9,199 nucleotides of DNA from CAZZBK01 sp964387325 (lineage in GTDB: Bacteria > Planctomycetota > Planctomycetia > Pirellulales > PNKZ01), in assembly GCA_964387325.1 (NCBI GenBank), contig CAYLYE010000246.1, positions 1 through 9,199 of the forward strand, written 5' to 3'. Below the pieces are notes generated by a model that was not told the DNA's origin, ran no database searches, and saw only the letters and a list, made by a program, of their open reading frames with translations. Positions 4,689-9,199 of this stretch are shown here, piece after piece. Made by a program: the position numbers and the translations under genes. The stretch's first letter is position 1. Every line of letters starts with the position of its first letter.

Positions 4689-7600
4689 GGTTTTTTCTCC
4701 GCCGGCCTGGTCTCGTCGGCTTCTTTTAAGAGTTTATCCAGATCGTCCGTCACCGGCTTCTCGCTCGGCTTCGGCGTTGTCAGTTTCAACAGCAGATCGG
4801 CCAGCTCCCCTTGCTCGCGGCTCAGTTCCAGAAACTCTTGCTGCTGCTCGCTGGTCAGCGTTTTGGATTTAGCCGCCGACTCCTCGATACTCCGCGTCCG
4901 GTCGTTCAAATCCTGTTGCATGAGCCGCAACAGCTTGAGCTGGTTGAGCGACTGTCCTTGGCCACCACCTCCTCCCGAACCACCGCCTCCCCCTTGCTGC
5001 TGTTTCTGGTCTTTGTCCTGATCTGGTTTGTCCTTTTGCGCCGCGGCGATGAGTTGCTTGAGCCGACCGAGCGCGTGCTGCTCGTGACGCTGGGTCTCGG
5101 CCGACACATCACGCTGGGCCAACCGCTTGCCGGCGCTGGTCATGCTGCGGGCAGCGCTCTTAAAGGCCAACTGGAACACCTCGGCCGCAAGTTTTGAACC
5201 CGTACCGGTCGTCTCCTCGGCGAGTGACTGCTGCTGACGACCCATGTCCTGCACGCTCAACGACTCGGCCCGCGAGAGTCGGCCAGCCGCTTGCTGTCGT
5301 GCGTCGTACTGTTTGGTCTCAGTGAGCAATTTTTCCTGTTGTTGAGCAAGGCCTTTCACCAGATCCTCCAAGCGAGCGAGCTGCTCGCTGGCCAGATCCG
5401 CCTCGGCTTTCTGCCGCTGCTCGGCGAGCTGCTGTGCCGCTTCTTCGAGATCCTTCTCGGCCTGGGCGGCTTCGGCGGCCGCCCCCTGACTGTCTCCCTG
5501 CTCACCCTTTTGGCCCGCCTGGGCCATTTTTCCGCCGCCACGCTCAGCGCTCCGCCCCGCTCGGTCGGCCTGCAACCGCTTGAGTTGCCGCGCAAATCGT
5601 TCTGCATCTTGCTGCAATTGCTTCTGCTCGCGAGTGAGCCGTTCAAGCTCGCGTTTACGCTGTTGCTCGTCTGGGTTACGGGCATTTTCTTCGAGCTTCT
5701 TTTTCAGCCCCTGCTGTTGCTGCCGCAGATGTTCCAATTGCTGCTCGGCCTCGCGAAGCTTTTTGACCAGCCGGCCTAATTCGTTCTCGCGTCGATTCGA
5801 GAGGATATCGAGCATTTGATCGAGTTCGTTGAGCGCCTGCTGCTGGAGGCGTGAGGCCTCGCCGATTTTGTTTTGATCCACATTGCGCCCCGCCTCACGA
5901 AGTTGCCCGCCGACCGCTTTCTCCTGCGCCTGTTGCAGTGCGTCTTTCAGAGCGTCGGCCGCGACTTGATCGTTGTTCGCGAGCTTCTCGGACATCTCGT
6001 TCATGCGCTGCTGAATCTTGTCGAACTGCCGCGCCAACTCGCTCTGCCGTATGCCGAGCTTTTTCAGGTCGGCGTTCTCCTGCGGCGAGAGTTCCTTTTG
6101 ATCCTTGGTAAGCGTCTTGGAGCCTTTCTCGGAGGTTTCTTGACGCACTTGCTCCTGATCGCGGCGCAACTGGCCAAGCTCGCGATGAAACCGTCGATAG
6201 TTGTCCCATTGGCTCAGTTCGCCCAAGCGTTGTTCGAGCTTGGCGATGACCCCGTCTTGCTCTTTACCGGCCGAGGATAAATTCTTGGCGGCGTTGGAAG
6301 ATGCCTTCGCCTCGCCGGCCGTCGACTGCACATCCTTGAGCGCGGCAGTGAGGTCGCGGGCAATTTGTGGCAACTCGGCCTTGGCAAGGTCCTGCAACTC
6401 TTTGAGCAGCTCCTGCATGCGATGCGTCGTCTCGCCTGCTTCGAGCTTGTTGTTTTGCACCTCACTGAGCAAACTCGCGATATGGGCCGGTAGCCCCTCG
6501 GTCTTGCTGGTCAGACTGCGCTCGACTTGCCGCTGCAACAACTCGGCCTGCTGCAGGTGGTCGACGTCGCGCTTGGCAAGCTGACCGACCTGGCCCATCT
6601 GGATTTCGACATTTGCGACCTGTTGTCGCGCTTCACGCTCGGTCTTGATGACACGCGAGAGTTCGTTAAGCACGAATTGTTGCCGTTCGGCGAGCCGCTC
6701 TTGTAGTTCACTCGGAGTAACGACCGTGAACCGCCGCGCATGGCTTTGCGTCGTTTGGGGTCGGTAGTCGCTCGCTCGGGCAAACATCGTGAGCACCGCG
6801 CCGCTTTTGAGCCCCAGCGTGGCGAGTTCCAGGCGATGCTCGATCGTGCGGCTCTCGCCACTCACCACCGAGGGAGCTTGAATCGAGTCGGCGATCAGGT
6901 TTGGTCCTGTAAACACAGCGAGTGTTTGTTCCGGCTGGTCACTTTGATCGCTCCGCGTCCAGTGGATCGCCACGTTCTGCAATGCCAGATCGTCTTTGGC
7001 GAGCAGCTTGAGAGGGACAATCGCTTCGGCGGTCACGAACGAGTCGGCGGCCGGTTCTTCGATCGCGATCGAAGGGGCGCGATCCTCGACAGCCCGCAAA
7101 TCGTACCGGATGTCCTGCCGACTGCTGAAGCCTTCGGTATCTTCGAGCACGACGCGATAAGAGCCCGACTGTTTGACGACCCACGGCAGCGAGGCATCCA
7201 CAGCGAGCGAAAAGCCGAACGTATCGGCACTGATCTGGGCTTCATATTCGGCGGAGGGCTCGACGATGATTTTCGCCGCGCGAATCGGCTTGGTCGAGCT
7301 TCCCGCGAGCGCGATGCGGGTCCCCACCAGAGCGCGAACATGCGGGTCGCTCACGGCCACCTTCCAAGACGTGTAGTCGGGGTAGTGCAGCGTGAGCGAC
7401 AACTCGCGGACCGCCGGAGGCTCGATCACCTCCAGGTCATGCCAGAGCATCGTGCGATCGTCGCCCCCTTCGACACGGTACTGGAACGGGCGTGTCACAT
7501 TGTCGATGCCCGCCATGACGATCTCGCCAATGCGTCGCATCGCCTCGGTGTTCAGCGGCTCGTTCTCACCCAGATAGCGAAATTGAAACCGCATGTCGTC

Positions 7601-8269
7601 AGGCAGCGCGCGACCCGCGGCGTCGCGGACCTCGATCTCGAACCGTTGCCCGAGCGCAATGCGACTCGGTGGCTCGTCGATCACGAGATGCGTCTCTCTC
7701 GGCCACTCGTCCGAGCCCCATGGCGCGGCCAGACGGTTGAGCGCCAAAGAAGCCGATTCGCGGTCGGAGAGAAAGAGTCCGCCAGCGCACAACAGCACGA
7801 GCAATAAAACGCTGCCGACTCGCTTAAGCGGCCGCGCATCGATGACCTGCGCGAGGTCGAGATTCTCTAGCGCAACGCTCGTCGACGAGATCACATTGCG
7901 GCGCAGCTCGGCGCTGCCGGCCAGAGCGTCAGTCTCGCCGCTGCATAAAAACTCGATCGTGCTCGCCAACGCATCGCCGAATTGCGGATAGCGCCGCTCG
8001 ATACGCTGCGCCAGATATAAATCGTCGAATCGGGCCATGATCGCCGGAGCGACAAATCGCGTGAGCAGCCACGCGCCGACCCCCACGACGCCGAGCGAAC
8101 AGATCCAACGAATGCCCCGATCGTCGATCCGTAACAAGTAGTCGATCAAGGCCAGCGACGCGATCGTGCCCAACACGCCGCTGAACAGCCAGCCCAGCGC
8201 GTGCAACCCAATCACCGTGCGCGCGCGACGCCGCAACGATTCGAGTCGGGCCAGTACGCTATGTGTCAT
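4685..8269 (-). CDS. Large DUF4175-like membrane protein with periplasmic coiled coil
   Basis: A 1194-residue protein. Three membrane segments lie near the N-terminus (about 20-46, 55-78 and 151-168). Flanking basic residues (RLESLRRRAR before the first, RPLKR before the third) suggest that everything after 169 is outside the cytoplasm. Residues 190-515 are beta-rich, with Ig-like stretches such as HLVIDEPPSRIALGQRFEIEV and LSLTLHYPDYTSWK. From about 518 to 1080 the protein is almost wholly charged, Gln-rich helix, strongly coiled-coil. A Gly-rich hinge follows at 1093-1103 with a last helical part at 1107-1182. The layout fits the DUF4175 family of large planctomycete and proteobacterial proteins encoded beside MoxR/DUF58/VWA genes. 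Its role is unknown; a structural or chaperone-like envelope function is inference. The ATG at 8267-8269 has AAAGGTG five bases upstream. The upstream gene ends 21 bases before, and the next gene overlaps by four bases, so it is the core of the operon. Confidence 0.88.
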   Translation of the reverse strand: MTHSVLARLESLRRRARTVIGLHALGWLFSGVLGTIASLALIDYLLRIDDRGIRWICSLGVVGVGAWLLTRFVAPAIMARFDDLYLAQRIERRYPQFGDALASTIEFLCSGETDALAGSAELRRNVISSTSVALENLDLAQVIDARPLKRVGSVLLLVLLCAGGLFLSDRESASLALNRLAAPWGSDEWPRETHLVIDEPPSRIALGQRFEIEVRDAAGRALPDDMRFQFRYLGENEPLNTEAMRRIGEIVMAGIDNVTRPFQYRVEGGDDRTMLWHDLEVIEPPAVRELSLTLHYPDYTSWKVAVSDPHVRALVGTRIALAGSSTKPIRAAKIIVEPSAEYEAQISADTFGFSLAVDASLPWVVKQSGSYRVVLEDTEGFSSRQDIRYDLRAVEDRAPSIAIEEPAADSFVTAEAIVPLKLLAKDDLALQNVAIHWTRSDQSDQPEQTLAVFTGPNLIADSIQAPSVVSGESRTIEHRLELATLGLKSGAVLTMFARASDYRPQTTQSHARRFTVVTPSELQERLAERQQFVLNELSRVIKTEREARQQVANVEIQMGQVGQLAKRDVDHLQQAELLQRQVERSLTSKTEGLPAHIASLLSEVQNNKLEAGETTHRMQELLKELQDLAKAELPQIARDLTAALKDVQSTAGEAKASSNAAKNLSSAGKEQDGVIAKLEQRLGELSQWDNYRRFHRELGQLRRDQEQVRQETSEKGSKTLTKDQKELSPQENADLKKLGIRQSELARQFDKIQQRMNEMSEKLANNDQVAADALKDALQQAQEKAVGGQLREAGRNVDQNKIGEASRLQQQALNELDQMLDILSNRRENELGRLVKKLREAEQQLEHLRQQQQGLKKKLEENARNPDEQQRKRELERLTREQKQLQQDAERFARQLKRLQADRAGRSAERGGGKMAQAGQKGEQGDSQGAAAEAAQAEKDLEEAAQQLAEQRQKAEADLASEQLARLEDLVKGLAQQQEKLLTETKQYDARQQAAGRLSRAESLSVQDMGRQQQSLAEETTGTGSKLAAEVFQLAFKSAARSMTSAGKRLAQRDVSAETQRHEQHALGRLKQLIAAAQKDKPDQDKDQKQQQGGGGGSGGGGGQGQSLNQLKLLRLMQQDLNDRTRSIEESAAKSKTLTSEQQQEFLELSREQGELADLLLKLTTPKPSEKPVTDDLDKLLKEADETRPAEKKP

Positions 8270-8290
8270 ACGATCACCTTTGTCGCACCG

Positions 8291-9199
8291 CTAGAGGAGC
8301 CCAACCAGTTTACGCAAAATCCACTCACCAATCAGCAACGCCAAAAATATTGCGAGCACGAGCGGCTGATTCCACAACACGATCGGCTCCAATGACTCGA
8401 TCGGCACCTGATGTCCGCGCGGCAGGTCGTTGACCAACTGCTGCACGTTGGCTAAGGTGTAGAAGTGTCCCTTCGTCTGCTCGGCGGCGCGCTGCATCTC
8501 GGCAATCTCGGCCTGCACACGTTCGAATTCGCCCGGCGGAGCCACGACGCGAAAATCGGCGGCCGCGGCTCCTTCGAGCGTCGGAGCGCTGACCCAAGCG
8601 TGATAGCGTCCTTCGAGCGGTCGCGAGAGCAGCCCCTCGAAGATGCCCCGATTGCCGCTTTGTCGTCGCAGCGTGACTCGGCGATGGGGTTGTCCTTCCT
8701 GCTCGATGGTCACGACCACCGCGTCGTCCTCGGCCGGAGCGACACGATCGTCGATGAATCGCAACCGCAGGCGGACCGACTCGCCGCGGCGATACTCGCG
8801 CCGATCGGCGCTCAACTCGGCCGTGCGATCCTTGCCCAGCAACTTGCCCCGGGCGAGGTACCGGATCGTCTGCACCCAATAGCGGGCGAAGTACGCATCG
8901 CCGATGCGAAATCTCCAGCGCCAAGTGTCGTCGGTGGCATGAAAGATGGTCTTGCCCGCCCCCACGTATTGCATCGAGATGACTGGCAACGTGCGGCCGT
9001 CGTTCGCTTGCCGCTCGGCGAGCACGCGCGCGGCGGGCTTGAGCTGAGGTGTCTCGAACAGCCAGTAGAGTGGCGGCAGCTTGCTCCAAATCGTCAAGCT
9101 TTCTTGCGGCGACTCGCCAAGTTGAAACGCGGGCAAAGCCTGCCCCAACTCGGTGGGGCGCACCTGATAGCCTTGTGCCGTATCGGCATGCCCCACCCC
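8291..9199 (-). CDS. Membrane-anchored glutamine-amidotransferase/VWA-type protein (C-terminal part; 5' end beyond the window)
   Basis: About 302 C-terminal codons ending in TAG; the frame is still open at the right edge. The GTG at 9194-9196 is not taken as a start because the preceding residues fit a longer protein. A core segment at about 71-119, QYVGAGKTIFHATDDTWRWR and IGDAYFARYWVQTIRYLA, is typical of planctomycete and other proteins annotated as glutamine-amidotransferase-like or VWA proteins with BatA-type membrane anchors. An extracytoplasmic beta-domain follows (125-220: LSADRREYRRGESVRLRL, GIFEGLLSRPLEGRYHAWV), then a helix at 223-242. The last part is one membrane segment at about 273-292, ending WILRKLVGLL with basic residues inside. 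The catalytic Cys of a class I amidotransferase would lie in the missing part, so enzymatic function cannot be judged; many such proteins lack it. It lies 21 bases upstream of the DUF4175-like gene, the order expected for the MoxR-type cluster. Confidence 0.8.
   Translation of the reverse strand, partial: GVGHADTAQGYQVRPTELGQALPAFQLGESPQESLTIWSKLPPLYWLFETPQLKPAARVLAERQANDGRTLPVISMQYVGAGKTIFHATDDTWRWRFRIGDAYFARYWVQTIRYLARGKLLGKDRTAELSADRREYRRGESVRLRLRFIDDRVAPAEDDAVVVTIEQEGQPHRRVTLRRQSGNRGIFEGLLSRPLEGRYHAWVSAPTLEGAAAADFRVVAPPGEFERVQAEIAEMQRAAEQTKGHFYTLANVQQLVNDLPRGHQVPIESLEPIVLWNQPLVLAIFLALLIGEWILRKLVGLL

Noticed and set aside
6740..7807. 355-codon open frame on the plus strand
   Set aside because: Lies wholly opposite the beta-rich part of the large minus-strand gene; composition is Arg/His-rich as expected for the reverse of GC-rich coding DNA, with no recognisable domain or ribosome-binding site.

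Overview
The window looks like chromosomal DNA of a planctomycete, probably close to the Pirellulales. That assignment rests on GC-rich, strongly biased codon use, the type of gene cluster and the families present. These include a DUF4175-like membrane/coiled-coil protein, a Tat-exported squalene-cyclase-like repeat protein, an NPCBM-domain protein, and short CATGCYCACG palindromes of a kind I recall from planctomycete genomes. The taxonomic call is inference from content; no marker gene was compared.

All seven supported genes lie on the minus strand, so transcription runs from right to left. Upstream first: the C-terminal part of a membrane-anchored glutamine-amidotransferase/VWA-type protein (8291-9199, open at the right edge); a 1194-residue protein with three N-terminal membrane segments, beta-rich domains and a very long coiled coil (4685-8269); a secreted Q/S-rich protein whose start overlaps the previous stop as ATGA (3933-4688); a Tat-signal squalene-cyclase/prenyltransferase-repeat protein (2829-3884); and a secreted protein with a C-terminal NPCBM domain (1423-2688). 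Gaps of 21, -4, 48 and about 140 bases suggest one operon of envelope proteins. From general knowledge, the first two genes resemble the downstream part of the planctomycete MoxR / DUF58 / VWA-BatA / DUF4175 cluster, whose upstream genes would lie beyond the right edge. Its biological role is not established.

Between the cyclase-like gene and the NPCBM gene lies a palindromic mosaic (2636-2768). It has two perfect 10-bp hairpins in head-to-head orientation plus two half-sites. It separates a well-formed ribosome-binding site and ATG (2821-2812) from the signal-peptide coding part of the NPCBM gene, so the start of that gene is ambiguous.

Left of the operon are a possible terminator, a small SHOCT-like single-pass membrane protein (923-1276), a 322-base gene-free stretch, and the first 200 codons of clpX (1-600, open at the left edge). 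No RNA gene, CRISPR array, transposase or phage gene was seen. Long plus-strand open frames are shadows of the minus-strand genes.
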